Positions 36,920 to 49,089 are shown, numbered from the stretch's first letter. The stretch is DNA of 64,000 bases from Lumbricus rubellus (GCA_945859605.1 OX243828.1:26479949-26543948); one strand, 5' to 3'. Numbers and translations are program-made. The notes: a model not told the origin generated them from the letters alone.

Positions 36920-37298
36920 CGTTGTCAGAAATGGCGAGGGTGGTACTCTGAAAAGGCACATGAGAATCCTTACTGGAGAGAAACCTTACAGGAGCAGTGA
37001 TGCCAGAAATTATTTTCTTACGGTTGTAGCATGAAAAATCACATGGGAAGACCTACTGGAGACAAACCATACATGTGCCAGCTATGTTGGAAATCATTTA
37101 ATGATGGCTGGACTCTGAAAAGGCACACGAAAACGGAAAACACATAATGGAGAGAAACATTACAGGTGCAAGACGTATGAAAATGCATTTGAGGGTTCAT
37201 CCCGGTGAGAAACCATATTTATGTGATGTTTGTAATAAAGGATCACAAAATGTGAGCATCTAAAGAAACACAGAATGATTCGTGCAACTGAGAAGTAA
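36920..37298 (+). pseudogene. Decayed 3' fingers of the zinc-finger gene
   Basis: Downstream of the premature TAG, which replaces a conserved CAG after the cysteine codon TGC, zinc-finger sequence continues with indels. HMRILTGEKPYR appears near 36958, [18 protein letters not shown] near 37074, and a last finger (CDVCNK, then HLKKHRMI in a shifted frame) near 37210-37285. The shifted frame ends at TAA 37296-37298. An AATAAA lies at 37317-37322, 18 bases past that stop, so this was probably the original 3' end. Confidence 0.7.
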
Positions 37299-37831
37299 CT
37301 CTTATGCCATAAATATAATAAACAGTAACTTTCTACTGTGAGGCAGTTTAACCTATAAGCAGAGACACAACTACCATGTCTTAAAATTGGAATTGAAAAA
37401 TTACTATCGTTTCTGATCGCATTTAGCAATAAAGGCGTTATTGAAAAACAAGTGCATAGAATTAAAGATGGAGCAATGTAAAATCTTCTATAATTGATGC
37501 AAAAGTGTATTCTGCAAAATCCGTTGTATGTGGTTTATAAATGTGACGAATTGCTCGAGCTAGAGAAGGAATTTCTAGCGCATTGTTTTAGTCTTGTATA
37601 GGCTATTTTAATTGACGACTCAGTTGCTGTCTTATGCGGATTTAATGGAAACAATTATATCGTTTATTCAATAAAACTAAGTCGACAGACCGCAAACTTG
37701 ATACATGAAGAAAATAAAAGGAAAAATGGACTAAAAATAATAGTTTCTGCACAATTCAATGTTGGGAGCATGGGACAAGAGCTAAGTTTCCTTGTTACAA
37801 TTATATACGTGCATATATATATATATATCTA

Positions 37832-38479
37832 TCTATATAAATAAAAATGAAACTTTCCAATAGTTCCTGTTAACACCACGCTCAAAGTTACGCACCGATT
37901 GTTGTGAAAATTTACCAAAACCTTCCATTCAAATAGCACCGTGTCTTAAGATTTTCTCACCCGAAAAAACGCAATCGTTTCCACAAAAAGTGAACTTTGC
38001 AATCCGTTCGTCCGCCATTTGCAAATTTAACACGTCCCACACGGCTAAACGCTGTCTCCAAACACAGTAGACGAAACATGAATGATGTCGCGTCCTGTGA
38101 CGTCATAAGCGATTCGCGGCCTTCCCCAAAGCGGCCTTCACGGCGTGACGGAGGAAAGGAGCGGAGGAAGCGGGACGAAGACGGTGGGGAGGGAGCGGAG
38201 GGGGAGGGGTTGTGGAGGTCGAGGGGGAGGGGAAGGGTAGGGGAGGCCTTTCCCCAAAGCGGCCTTCACGGCGTGATGGAGGAAAGGAGCGGAGGGAGCG
38301 GGACGAAGACGGTGGGGAGGGAGCGGAGGGGGAGGGAAGGTCGAGAGGGGAGGGGCGGGGGAGGGAGGGAGAGGGAGGGGGAGGGGAGCGAGGAGGAAGG
38401 GAAGGGGAGGGGAAAGGGAAGGGGGAAAGGGAAGGGAGCCTCTTTTCAGCCACAGCAACGCGTGGCCGGGTTCAGCTAG
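37832..38479 (+). mobile_element. Non-autonomous Helitron, copy A
   Basis: Starts TCTATATAAATAAAAATGAA after an A and ends CAGCTAG before a T, the A-T insertion site of Helitrons. A 3' hairpin GCCAC-AGCAACGC-GTGGC lies just before the end. The interior has a 5' block shared with copy B and a very G-rich tract (38155-38440) with an internal duplication of about 125 bp (38120 and 38248). No Rep-helicase is encoded. Confidence 0.8.
38155..38440 (+). repeat. G-rich purine tract, quadruplex-prone
   Basis: A run of GGGGAGGGG, GGAGGGG and GGGAAGGGG words with almost no pyrimidines after 38300. It offers many sets of four G-runs within 30 bases, so G-quadruplexes are likely on the plus strand. It lies inside Helitron A; ORFs in both strands here are by-products of composition. 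Confidence 0.85.
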
Positions 38480-38487
38480 TATATATA

Positions 38488-39152
38488 TCTATATAAATAA
38501 AAATGAAACTTTGCAATAGTGCGGTCACGATAACGCCGAAAGTAACGCACCGATTCTTTTGAAAATTTACCAAAACCTTCCATTCCAATAGCGGCAGGTC
38601 ACAACATTTTTACCCCCCCCCCCCAAAAAAAAAAACCATCGTGTCCACAAAAAGTAAAAAATTATCACTTTGCATCACTTTAAATACTGCGGTCACGATC
38701 ACGCCGAAAGTAACGCGCCGATTGTTTTGAAAATTTACCGAAACCTTCCATTCCAATAGCACCAGGTCACAACATTTTTTCCCCCGAAAAAAACCCAATC
38801 GTTTCCACAAAAAGTCAACTTTGCTTTGCAATCCGTTCGACCGCCACTTGCAATTTCAACCAAACCGCACGCTTCCACCGAAACACAGTGACAAAACATT
38901 AATGAGTTCGCGTCCCGTGACGTCATAAGCGACTCAATAAATAATTCCAGTACGAAAACGGCATTCCAACATTCTTGGGCTCTATCCGCTGTCAGTAAAG
39001 GACGGTGTGAGTGAGGAAAGGAGCGGAGTGGGAGGGGGACGGAGCGGAGGAGAAGGGGGAGGTGGAGGGGAGGAGGAGGAAGGAGGGGGACGGAGGGGAG
39101 GGGAAGGGGAGGGTCTTTTCTGCCACAGCAACGTGTGGCTGGGTACAGCTAG
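38488..39152 (+). mobile_element. Non-autonomous Helitron, copy B
   Basis: Starts TCTATATAAATAAAAATGAA and ends GTACAGCTAG before a T; the 3' hairpin GCCAC-AGCAACGT-GTGGC is conserved. It lies 8 bases after copy A in the same orientation. Its 5' block (GGTCACGAT-ACGCCGAAAGTAACGC) is duplicated internally at 38522 and 38691. The G-rich tract here is 39004-39117. Confidence 0.8.
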
Positions 39153-39513
39153 TATATATATATACACAATCATGTACGTGCGCATTAATATATAATTACC
39201 TGCGCATTTTCTAAAGGCTAGATAACATAGCCTATACAATGTAAGATCCGTACATAATGATCTTGAGACTTCTGAAGTCCAGAAAGTCCATGTTATGCAA
39301 CCAGCATATTCATAGGTGCTCCGTCAAAACGAAACCTATAGACAGATAATGTAAGGCTGCTCTGATAGGCACACCACAGATTATGTGCATAAATAAATAG
39401 GCCAATATAGATGTATATATGTCTACACAAATTGCATATATATGGACATTTAATTTCTACATGCCTCATCCTAAACATGTTTCATCATAGTATATAGAGC
39501 TCGGCCTCTAGAG

Positions 39514-39736
39514 GTGACTTCATGGTTCCTTATGCCCGCACAGCCACAAGGCAGCATAGGGCATTTTCGGTCACTGGACCTTCCGTCTGGAACGACCTTC
39601 CCTCTAACCTGCGTTCCCAACCTCGGAACATGTCTGGCACTTTCTATGGTTTGCTCAAGACTTTTCTTTTCGACCGGGCCTGGGTCAGGAGCGCCTCTGA
39701 GTAGAGCCCTTGAAGAGGCGCTATATAAATCACATA
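39514..39736 (+). mobile_element. LINE 3' end (CR1/L2-type), copy 3
   Basis: An ORF from 39522 reads RAFSVTGPSVWNDLPSNLRS then [20 protein letters not shown] and E-stop at 39702-39704. The 3' tail TTGAAGAGGCGCTATATAAAT is followed at once by a GATA microsatellite, the kind of short-repeat end such elements carry. It is the best-preserved copy in the window. Confidence 0.85.
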
Positions 39737-39914
<178 letters not shown>

Positions 39915-41109
39915 TCATACATTATCCTTATGGCAACTCTGTGTTTCACGATGAAACAGCTGCTGCTATATTATTGCTGAATACTTTAAAGGCAATGATA
40001 ACAATTAATTCCAGAATGCCATCCATGTGCTTTAATGATGAATGAAATTGCGATACGGAAACAGCTTGACTTTGATAGATCGGCAGACAAATTTGTTGGT
40101 TATGTTGATAATTATGCCAGTGCCTGTGCCTGTTTCTGTGACTGCTTCTGTGTCTGTGCCTGTTTCTGTGTCCGTGACTGTTTCTGTGTAGACCTATGTG
40201 CCTGTTTCTGTGTCAGTGCCTGGGCGATCTGCCAATTGTCAAAGAGGCAATTGTATTTTTACTCGAGTTTCTGAAAGATCATTGGAAATTACCAGTTGTT
40301 TATTTTTTTTATTGATGGCCTTCATGGCAAAGAAAAATTATTATTTGGTTCAACTGTGTATTGAAAAGTTCTATGCTGTTCGTATTGCTATGAATGGCTT
40401 GGCTCCTACAAAGGCCTATCTGGTGGCACTGGTGCAGGTCGACCTCTTTGGTTCAAGGGCTTGTATCCTCTCCCCTCACCTTAAGACAGGGTTTGATCCT
40501 TCCCCTCCCGGGCCGATCTTCCCTCCCGGTTAGGCCTCCTTCCCGAACGCCAGTTTTGGCCCAAGTATGATCCCGCATTTTTCAATGGACCAATGTTGCG
40601 CCCGCCCTGGTAGGCCCTGTAGCGATAGAAGCCTCTGCTTTGGATTATTTGAGCCGTTACGTCTACCTAAGCGATATTAGTTAGTATCTAGGGATTCTAG
40701 GCCTGATCTTGTGAACCATGATCGAAGTCATGATCAACATGATCGCAACAATCTAAGGAACCACAAAAGAACTGCAAATGCGACAGACGTTAATTGCATT
40801 TGGTAGGCCTACATCGGCTGCAATTGCAGAAGATCGCATTCAAGCCACCACCATCTGCAACAGCAGCAGCAGCAGCAGCATCTGACAGCATCAGCAGATG
40901 TGCCTCGTTGGAAGTCGTGATGAGAATACTCGGGTGAGAGAGGTTGCGCGGGGGAGGGTACCCTTCAGTCGTTGCAACAAGTCTACCTCCACGCAATTGG
41001 TCGCTTTGAGAATCCATGAAGGGCGGCGAAAAACAAAAAAGCGAGTCGTATACATAATCAGTGGATCGGTGTAAGTGTAACTGAATATAATTATTTAGTG
41101 TCCTGTACA

Positions 41110-41251
41110 ACGAGTGGGACGTGGTGGTGTATCAGTGAGTTCGGCGCCTTGTGAGTTGCGACCGAAGGGCTGCAGGTTCGGCTCTACCTCAAGCACTGCG
41201 TTTCGACCTTCGACAAGTTGCTCATCCACAATAGGCCTAATTGTCTGCAAG
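41110..41251 (+). mobile_element. tRNA-derived SINE head, split by a hAT-like insertion
   Basis: Begins CGTGGTGGTGTATCAGTGAG and has a box B-like GGTTCGGCTCTACCTCAAG. It is interrupted at 41252 by the 963-bp hAT-like element. The sequence after that insertion (GGAAGGCAACGGGAAACCAC at 42222) is probably its continuation. Confidence 0.6.
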
Positions 41252-42214
41252 CAGGGATGGGCAGTAATTTAATTGAGTAATTGAAATTACGTAATTTAAA
41301 TTACAATTGTAATTAGTAATTTGTAATTTGCTGCTCCATATCAAAGTAATTTGTAGGCCTAATTTGTAATTCAATTACATTTCTTCATGTAATTTGTAAT
41401 TTCAATTACATTCTGCAAAATCAAATTACTTTTGGTCGCTACTGCCATGGTGACATTTTCAGATGTCGTTACTAGCAATTCATATGATTTTTCTTTCAGT
41501 TTGGTCTGCAAACTATATGCAGGTAGCCACGTAGCTTAAAATATGGACGAGTCACTGTCGCAAGGATCATATTATATGATTTACCAAAGAATCTTAACAA
41601 AATAATAATGAGCATCTAGTGGTCATAAAGGAGAGGACGATGAAATTTTATTTTTTATGGTTTTAGTGTGCAGTGACCACAAAGTCAGGCACAAAACAAA
41701 AAGATTTAGAAATCTTGCAGCATACAGAAGACGACAGAAAGGGAACTAGCAATGCCTCATAGCTATCCAACTGCTGAAAAATGTTTATTCGATTTAACGC
41801 TGCCCTGCCTTGGTCTGCACCAGTAGAGACTAGAGAGGCTCTTTAGTTTTACAGGCGTGACTGTAAGGCCCAACTGTTCCCAACAGACAACTGCTATCAA
41901 ATAACTTGTTTGAACAGCTCTGCTGTTTCTTAAAGAAAGCTAAATAGACATCTTCTTACGCAATAAATAATAATACACACAGAAATATGGGGGAAAAGGC
42001 ATGCACTTCCTACCTGAGTTTTTTTATTCCAATGATTTGAGCCCCAAAGTAATTTGTAATTGATGTAATTGAAATTACGTAATTTGTAATTTTGTAATTT
42101 GAGGCTCTCAGCCAAAGTAATTTGTAATTTGTAATTCAATTACATTTTCTCCAGTAATTGGTAATTTGTAGGCCTAATTCAATTACATGTCACCCTGTAA
42201 TTTGCCCATCCCTG
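41252..42214. mobile_element. hAT-like non-autonomous element, 963 bp, perfect 8-bp TSD
   Basis: The termini CAGGGATGGGCA are inverted repeats, and the flanks TCTGCAAG (41244-41251 and 42215-42222) are a perfect 8-bp duplication. The ends are filled with repeats of GTAATTTGTAATTCAATTAC-like sequence, which can fold back on itself. No transposase is seen. The left flank is a tRNA-derived SINE head, so the insertion split an older element. Confidence 0.88.
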
Positions 42215-42594
42215 TCTGCAAGGAAGGCAACGGGAAACCACCTCACTCATCTCATTCCCAGAGGCGTGTCACAGCCAATGAACCTGCCTTCGGACAGAGA
42301 ACTCATCATCACAACTATATCCAAACACTATTATGACAATAAGCCTATAATTATTACCTGTGTATTGCCTAAGCCTACTATTACCAATTTACCAGTATAC
42401 AATAAACATGTAGGCATAGTTTGGTGTCCTTAGTCGCGATACATCGTCCCTGTAGCGCTTCCTTTTTGCAGCCAATTTCATGAAAACTTTTGTGTAAACA
42501 TGATTTCTTTGATTTGGTTGCAAAATAAACATTTTGATTTTTTATTGATTGATTGATTGACTGACTGACTGATGATGTACCGTGTGGTTATATG

Positions 42595-42747
42595 CAGGGT
42601 GAGAATTGCTTTGGACCAGTGGAGGTTTAAGCTCTGCCCCCCCAGCCTTTCTTATGACCCATATATCAATGTCTTCATTGCATACCCCAGCTCCACATAA
42701 ATCAAAGTCTGAACCCCAGTTGTTGTTTTTATACAATTCTCATAGAC
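42595..42747. mobile_element. MITE with CAGNNTGAGAATT termini, copy 2
   Basis: Starts CAGGGTGAGAATT and ends near AATTCTCATAGAC. The interior AGCCTTTCTTATGACCCA and AAATCAAAGTCTGAACCCCA align with the other two copies. The right edge is uncertain by about 10 bp, because a better duplication (GTTATATG/GCTATATT) appears if the element extends to 42755. Confidence 0.65.
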
Positions 42748-42794
42748 CTATACTGGCTATATTGGTATATGTAATATTATTTCATTAATTTTAT

Positions 42795-42846
42795 TTCTTG
42801 CATTTGTTATAGCACCCCTTCAAGCTCTCCTACTCAGAGGCGATTT
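42795..42846 (-). repeat. SINE/LINE 3' tail fragment
   Basis: The minus strand reads CGCCTCTGAGTAGGAGAGCTTGAAGGGGTGCTATAAC, split here from any body. On its 5' side it borders the long CATA microsatellite. Similar lone tails occur near 770-840 and 19850-19915 (minus), 29990-30070 (plus), 30545-30590 and 48983-49028 (minus), and 62745-62780 (plus). Confidence 0.7.
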
Positions 42847-42868
42847 GATATACATCCATGCATAACTA

Positions 42869-43367
42869 CAGATCTATGCATACATACATACATACATACA
42901 TACATACATACATACATACATACATACATACATACATACATACATACATACATACATACATACATACATACATACATACATACATACATACATACATACA
43001 TACATACATACATACATACATACATACATACATACATACATACATACATACATACATACATACATACATACATACATACATACATACATACATACATACA
43101 TACATACATACATACATACATACATACATACATACATACATACATACATACATACATACATACATACATACATACATACATACATACATACATACATACA
43201 TACATACATACATACATACATACATACATACATACATACATACATACATACATACATACATACATACATACATACATACATACATACATACATACATACA
43301 TACATACATACATACATACATACATACATACATACACATCAATACATACATGCATACATGTACATAC

Positions 43368-43398
<31 letters not shown>

Positions 43399-43531
43399 CA
43401 TACATACATACATACATACATACATACATACATACATACATACATACATACATACATACATACATACATACATACATACATACATACATACATACATACA
43501 TACATACATACATACATACATACATACATCC
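42869..43531 (+). repeat. TACA microsatellite, about 660 bp
   Basis: An almost pure (CATA)n tract, broken once at 43336-43372 by TACACATCAATACATACATG-like sequence. Every frame on both strands is open, giving spurious ORFs of up to 242 codons. Confidence 0.98.
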
Positions 43532-43749
43532 ATACGTGGATTATACAGAAAGACGAAGGTACACCTGCTGCTTTCCGAGACGATAAGTGGTTTCCCCATC
43601 TCTGATTCGAGTCTTCCGGTTGGATTATTTTCTCATTTCGTCCCAATTCCAATTTTATTGAACTGCATTCAACCGTCCAAATTCCAAGTTCAACTGAGAC
43701 TCAAAGACGTCGACAGATGATTTCATTCCATTTCTTGACCCCAGGAAAT

Positions 43750-44045
43750 TAGTGTTGAAAGGAGAGGGATATGGTGGAAAGGAGAAGGAGAAGTGGAAAG
43801 GAAGCATGAGAGAGGATGGTTTGGTGGAAGAGAGGATAACAGGATGGGAGGAGGAAGAAGATAGGGTAGAAAAAGATGGAGGAGCAGGAGGTAAGGAGGA
43901 AAGTGTGGTAGAAAAGGAAAGAGGAGGAGGAGCAGGAAGGCAAGGTAGGAACAGAAGGAGGATGAGGAAGAAGATGAGAGGAGAAGGAAAAGCAGGAGAA
44001 AGAACACTGAAAGAAGAGAAACGATGGAGTAATATAGGAGGACAA
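43750..44045 (+). repeat. Purine-rich tract
   Basis: The plus strand is about 85-90 percent A/G (GGAGGAGGAG, GAGAGGAT), next to the first mapped kinesin exon. ORFs on both strands are compositional. A second purine tract lies at 46340-46560. Confidence 0.85.
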
Positions 44046-44256
44046 TAGTAGTGCTGCAGTTGCCCCTGTTGAAGATCATGTAGGCCCTATACGAGCTTCT
44101 GTATATAAGGAGGCGGATAAACATCCACGGTGTCTTTCCAAAATATTGTACAATTTTCTACACACTACGTGGTAAAAGTCCCTATAGAGTCGTTTCAACA
44201 GGATCGTTGGCTGTATATACAGAAGAATATGCCGGCCGCTATTAAGAAGCTCTTAC

Positions 44257-44339
44257 CGTTGTGACGGACCAGTAGGAGTGGTCGAAGGTAAAGCTTTTGA
44301 CGCTTCCGAAGTCATGTCCTGGTCGGGGATCCGTTATGG
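44257..44339 (-). CDS. KIF1: Kinesin-3 exon 1 of those mapped: N-terminal motor strand
   Basis: Encodes 27 full codons including KSFTFDHSYWSVTT, which matches the kinesin-3 block before the P-loop (KSFxFDYSYWSHT in vertebrate KIF1). The acceptor is tttacAG and the donor is ACG|gtaaga. Two bases at the 5' end complete a codon from an unseen upstream exon, so the true first exon ends in phase 1. The 3' end is in phase 0 and joins the exon at 31010 to give a continuous [12 protein letters not shown]. This small exon is isolated by a 13.2-kb intron. Confidence 0.9.
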
Positions 44340-44970
44340 CTGTAAAATAACAACGAAAACAATACACGCTTATCATAGCCTACATGAATCATAGCCTACG
44401 TGTCACCTAAGCTTGTCCTTGCCAGCTATTTGCCTAGTTAGCCTATAGTACTGTTGCTGTTTATCGATACCCTGTTAGGCCTATAGCAAAATGCCGATTG
44501 TGGGAGCGGCGCTTATGGGTGCACACTCGCGGGATGATCTATTATAGCTGTTTTACGAGGCGCCCGTGTAACGGCAGGCCTATATATGCCTGTGTTAAGG
44601 CGCCGTATAAATGGTCATCATTATTATTTTGATCATTTGTTCCTTTTTTAAATCGCTTTGGGTAAGTATAGGCCTATATGTCAAACTCAAAGAAACTTTC
44701 CGAAGAGCTGTGTTCTGGAGCGAATAGTCACCACCATCATCATCATCATTAGCATCATCATCATCATTAGGCCTATCGTCGTCGTCATCATCATTATTAT
44801 TATATGATTTAGGGTCGCTTGAGCCTTTCAACGGACTTGGAACTGGTGCTGCCCGATACGAGTAGTGGTCGAGCTTGTAACGTTGTAGTGCGATGCGAAG
44901 TTTATATGGCGCCAGAATTAATAACATCTCCAATCGAGTCCTATAATATTATATATATACGCGACGTATA

Positions 44971-45016
<46 letters not shown>

Positions 45017-45410
45017 GGGTGGATTTTATGGAGTGCGTCTGATTTAATAAACAGACCGTCCAGCTGACCTGGCGATTTTTGGATTAAAATAGACACGAAT
45101 AAAGAGTAGACCCAAAATGTGTTATGTAGCCTATATAGGCATGAGAAACAACTAAATTGAGGCAGACAGACATACAAGTATAGACAGACAGAGAATCATG
45201 CAGATAGGCAAAGTAGACAGTTACACGGTAGTAGGCTGTAGAAAGACAAACACACAGACTATGATAGACAGGAAGTCAAAGCAAGACATAGAGATAAGTT
45301 TTTGGAGACATAGAAATAATCAAATAGACAGTTTAGTTTGCTAGAACTAGTGGCAGGCAAAGAAACAACAGCAGGTTACACGGCAAACAAAGGAACGGGA
45401 AAGACAGAGA

Positions 45411-45584
45411 CGATGGCGCATGGCTCAAAGCACACAGTATGGCCGGATAGTTGCAGGTTCGAATCCACCTCAAGCCGCCTCGTATGGACCTTGGGCAATT
45501 CCTTCACTCGCAATTGCTCAGCGCCTCGGCGTGAAACTAAGATTCGGAAGCGCTTCTGAGGAGAAATCTTGAAGGGACAAAATA
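45411..45584 (+). mobile_element. tRNA-derived SINE, copy 4
   Basis: Contains box B GGTTCGAATCC, CTCAAGCCGCCTCGTATGGA, the body CCTTCACTCGCAATTGCTCA and a tail GGAAGCGCTTCTGAGGAGAA with CTTGAAGGGAC. The 5' head has diverged. Confidence 0.8.
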
Positions 45585-46709
45585 GGAAGTGCGCATGCAT
45601 GCATGCATGCATAAATGCATACATGCATGCACAGACTCAGAGCCAGATCCAGGGCCATAGGCATACTATAGCTACTGTGCCTATGACAAAATGACACAGC
45701 TGTGACAGAATGAGAGAGGTAGAGAATGCCAGACAGAGGGACAAGACTCAGCAGACATACAAGCAATTACACAATCTGCAATGCATGGTTGAAAAGACAC
45801 TTCATGACTTCCACAGCGGCGGCCATTGTACAATTTGTGTATTGTTTTGTGTATTGTTTGTGTATTATTTTGGGGCGCCAGACGTTTTAGGCCATCACGT
45901 GACAATGTTAGTGCAGTAGCACTGCGCATCGGTCAGTGCGCATGCGCGAGTTAACGCGTTGCTGTCAGTTGAGTGATAATATAGGAACATAGAGTATCGA
46001 TTGGATTCCGCCCATTACTTCCTCTCCTGTCTCCTGCCTTCTCCATGACCACTGGTCAAATGACCGGACGGATGGACCATATTAGGGCGGACAGTCGGAC
46101 AGACAGACGGACGGACGGACACATGGGCGGATGGACGGATAGACCATATTAGGGTGGACGGTGGGACAGACGGACGGATGGACGGACGGACAGATGGACG
46201 GATAAACGGACGGGCGGACAGATGGACGGATGGATGAACGGACAGATGGATGGACGAACAGATGGACGGATAAACGGACGGACGGGACAGATGGACGGAT
46301 GGATGAACGGACAGATGGACGGACGGCTGCGTGCATGCGGTGGCAGGAAAGAAGGGTAAGGGAAAGACTAAATCAAGAAAGGATGGATTAAGGAAAAACG
46401 AAAGAAATTGGATTGGAAATAAAAAATGAGCGGAAGGAAAGACGCAAAGAAGGAAGAAGAACTTAAGGAAGGGAAAAAGAAGAGTAGATGGAAGGAAGGA
46501 AGAAAGAAAGAGCAAGAAAGCAATGGAGGAAAGAGAAGACGGAAAGAGTATATATTTATTTCTTAGCACGCAATAGATATTATAGTAGCTAACAAAAAAG
46601 GCCTCCGTCAGAGCGAGAAGACAGTGACAGTGTCCCGCTGTCAAAGTGAGAAGAAACAGCAGCAGGTTATGCAATTTATATGTAAATAAGAGAAAATAAA
46701 CCATACCAT

Positions 46710-46860
46710 CAGGGTGAGAATTATTGCCGGAGCCTGGGGGTTTCAAGCCCCCAGTCTTTCTTAGAGCCCACAGTATAGAGTCTTTTACAGTGATTTTCAC
46801 TACCCCAATTCCTTGTGGATCATAGTCTACCCCAGTTATTTTTCCACAATTCTCACACTC
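46710..46860. mobile_element. MITE with CAGNNTGAGAATT termini, copy 3
   Basis: Starts CAGGGTGAGAATT and ends AATTCTCACACTC, 151 bp. The interior CCCCAGTCTTTCTTAGAGCC matches the two other copies. The flanking duplication is degraded, so it is an older insertion or the edge is off by a few bases. Confidence 0.65.
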
Positions 46861-48413
46861 TATACCTAGTTAATCATAATCTAGGAAAATGTCTTCAGGT
46901 TATGGAAGCAAGAAGAAAAGAAAGCAAGAAATTAGGAATCAAGAAAGCATATATATAGAGTGAAGAAGAAGGCAGAAAAGGAATGACGGAAATGGGAATG
47001 CACATTATGATGACCGTGGCTATCGATTGTCTGCCATTGGCAGAGGCAGCAAAGCAGCAGAGATGCCATGGCCAGCAACCGCATGACTCATTGACAGACG
47101 CTGAATGAGCAGACACACCCATCTACAGTTTTATCTCTTTATTAGGCTCATTTATTCGTCTATTATTCATCTATTATTAATTTATTATATGAATGTTGGA
47201 AGCTTTAACTGTCGGAAACGTAAATTTGTCTCGTTATTGTTGATTTCCATTCTAGTATGGCACTGGCAGTATGGCCATGGGAGTTGGTGCCGGTTAGCGG
47301 GACCCACGTTGGTTCAATTTGTGACCCATATCGCCATTTCGGGTGGTCGTATAGGTCTAATGAGTTCCAAGAATAGGTTTCTTGCTAAGGTTGTTATTAT
47401 GACGTGATTCAGATGACTGTTCTCAAAAACAATAATTTTTCAATTATTAATTATATTTAGGCCTATTAATAATAACTATTAATTAAAATTCATCATTTTT
47501 ATTATTAAGTAATTATTAATTATTAGTCTCTCGCTCAGTCCTGCGTTAACAACGGGGTCAACTACAGGCCTAAGGTTAGCTAGGGAGGTCCACTAATAGG
47601 GCCAAAAACAAAAGTTATGATCAGCTCGTATAAACTGCAGTGACAGCAATTAGTGACTTCCATGGCATCTAAAACACGCGGTATTACCCGATGGCGTTCC
47701 AGGACTATAATAGGCTGTAATCGGGTCAATGTCTGTAATTATACACAGTCCACAAATGCACAGAAGGGAGGGGTACATACTATCCTACAGAGGATGATGA
47801 GCAGTCTGGACAAGCTGAGACTGAGGCAGAGACGGAACTGACAGAAATTATTCAGCAGAACGGACAGAAAAAGGAGGAAAAGTGAGAGAGATAAAGAGCT
47901 TGCAAGTATGCTTCAATACATGCACGTATCATGTGCATATAATGTACTTATGTAATAATGTATGCACGCATGTATGCATGTTTGCAATTGTATGTATGCG
48001 AGCAATTACGTACAATGTATGTATGTACGTATTTAACTATTTATGTATGTATACGCATGCATGCATATAATTATGTATGCTTGTATGTGTCTATGTATAC
48101 ACGAAGGCTACAATTGTACATACATGTATGTATCCATTGTACATGCGTGTGTATGTAATTATATAGAGGCCTATGTGTTTGTGTGTGCATGCATGTATGT
48201 ATAATGTAGGCCTACATGTGTACCCAAGTATTCGCCTGGCTATCAATATAAATGTATAATTATAGCCCAAGTTAAAACCAACAAAAGCCGATGACGATCC
48301 TATAATACAAGGAGTATCATTAACAGGATGAGCTGCTGCTGCTGCACTTGGTCTTTGTTTCACCTGTGTGCTGTTGTCGAATATTCATAGAAAAGCGAAT
48401 ATACTGTGGCGCC

Positions 48414-48467
<54 letters not shown>

Positions 48468-48649
48468 CGACGATGATTCATTCGGATTATATGACGCATG
48501 CGCGTCCAATCAATGCCATCTACCGGCGATTTCTATCATGCATGCAAGCATCTGACTCACAGAATTGGTCGTAATATTATAACAGTCTGCACGAATATGT
48601 GCGTACATATACGCCCTGGTGTGTGTGCATGTATGTATGCGTATAATCC

Positions 48650-48912
48650 TACATGTACATATTTGTGTATGTATGTATTGCATGTTTGTATGTATGTATT
48701 GCATGTTTGTTTGCATGCATGTATGTATGTATGTATGCATGCATGCATGCATGCATGTATGTATGTATGCTTGCATGCATGCATGTATGTATGTATGTAT
48801 GTATGTATGTATGTATGTATGTATGTATGTATGTATGTATGTACGTACGTACGTACGTACGTACGTACGTACGTATGCATGCGTGTATTTATTTATTTAT
48901 TTATTTATTTGA
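48650..48912 (+). repeat. Mixed TGTA/TGCA/GTAC/TTTA tetranucleotide tract
   Basis: Runs of GTAT, then TGCA (48737-48757), then a long GTAT run, then (GTAC)n at 48841-48873, then (TTTA)n at 48887-48910. TGCA and GTAC units are self-complementary. ORFs are artefacts. Other dinucleotide runs lie at 1856-1946 (TG), 44972-45013 (AT) and 48418-48465 (TA). Confidence 0.95.
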
Positions 48913-49089
48913 TTAATGAATACATTGTATTGTATGTATATTGTGTATGCATATTGTATTGCATTGCATTGTATCTATAATTTTAGAAGCGCCTCTCACA
49001 GTGCACACCAATCAGAGGCGCTCCCATACGAAAGAACCAGAGAAAATAAGCTAGTTCTGAGAAAGCTGTAAGATGTGCTTGATCAATCT

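Noticed and set aside
37997..38496. Gly/Arg/Glu- and Pro/Ser-rich ORFs on both strands
   Set aside because: They arise from the G-rich tract inside a Helitron.
42858..43586. Overlapping ORFs of 120-242 codons on both strands
   Set aside because: They are translations of the CATA microsatellite; every frame is open because the unit has no stop.
46015..46800. 261-codon minus ORF
   Set aside because: Its long C-terminal part is a GGAC/GGAT repeat and its N-terminal part overlaps a MITE; not a gene.
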